From assembly GCA_964402115.1 (NCBI GenBank), contig CAYOBW010000365.1:1-6483 (forward strand): a DNA stretch of 6,483 bases, written 5' to 3'. This stretch comes from CAYOBW01 sp964402115 (GTDB lineage: Bacteria > Verrucomicrobiota > Kiritimatiellia > UBA8416 > CAYOBW01). The notes beneath the pieces were generated by a model. The model was not told the origin of the DNA, ran no database searches, and saw nothing but the letters and a program-made list of their open reading frames with translations. Each line of letters starts with the position of its first letter. Position 1 is the first letter of the stretch. Below, piece after piece: positions 6,313-6,483 of the stretch. The position numbers and the translations under genes were made by a program.

Positions 6313-6330
6313 GTTCCTCTATAGGGAGGC
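6282..6330. repeat. Dispersed repeat, copy B
   Basis: This is the second copy, exactly 1215 bases from copy A and in direct orientation, so the two bracket the putative lipoprotein gene. The matching minus-strand frame reads MIRQGIEDHGAR. After the aligned part both copies continue into a GGCTGCG-containing inverted repeat, with a five-base difference. Confidence 0.7.
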
Positions 6331-6483
6331 TGCGCAGCGGCACGACCGATTCCCGCAGGGTGGCCGCAACGGGGCGTGATGCACCCGCGCCTGGCACCTG
6401 ACCTTCTGGTTGCCGATTGACGCATTCTGGCCCTCCCCTCTGAAACCGCTCTCCCATGCCAGCAATTGGACGGGCAAAGACCA
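6331..6483. other. Right end, no gene recognised
   Basis: A 78-residue minus-strand frame is open at 6221-6457, but it crosses repeat copy B, is rich in Arg and Pro, and has no good ribosome-binding site. I treat this end as intergenic. Confidence 0.4.

Overview
The window is GC-rich bacterial DNA whose supportable genes all lie on the minus strand. GC-rich intergenic repeats, a 7-base tandem repeat at the left edge, and a very large signalling protein joining a beta-propeller, a GTPase and a cyclase suggest a large-genome bacterium such as a planctomycete or verrucomicrobium. That placement is inference, because no marker gene is present.

Layout in minus-strand transcription order. (1) 6331-6483: nothing convincing. 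(2) 6282-6330: copy B of a dispersed repeat. (3) 5288-6196: an unrecognised protein with a lipoprotein-type signal if translation starts at 6016; a tiny Arg-rich ORF overlaps its upstream start. (4) 4564-5287: a 724-base gene-poor gap with repeat copy A and several hairpins. (5) 907-4563: the dominant gene, a 1218-residue fusion of a seven-bladed WD40 propeller, a Roc/Ras-like GTPase, a COR-like region, a Cys4 zinc knuckle, a class III nucleotide cyclase with all six canonical active-site residues, and an orphan C-terminal domain. (6) 745-773: a rho-independent terminator. (7) 497-706 and 13-504: two overlapping small genes, the first with a weak DUF3820-like motif and the second an excisionase/MerR-type helix-turn-helix protein. 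(8) 1-166: repeat DNA that supplies the last third of the HTH protein.

The large gene reads as a self-contained switch. The propeller would sense a partner or ligand, the Roc-COR module would turn this into a GTP/GDP-controlled change of shape or dimer state, and the cyclase would produce a cyclic nucleotide, most likely cAMP from its residues. No cyclic-nucleotide receptor or toxic effector is encoded in the window, so the downstream pathway cannot be named. The terminator separates the cyclase gene from the HTH gene pair, so they are probably not one operon.
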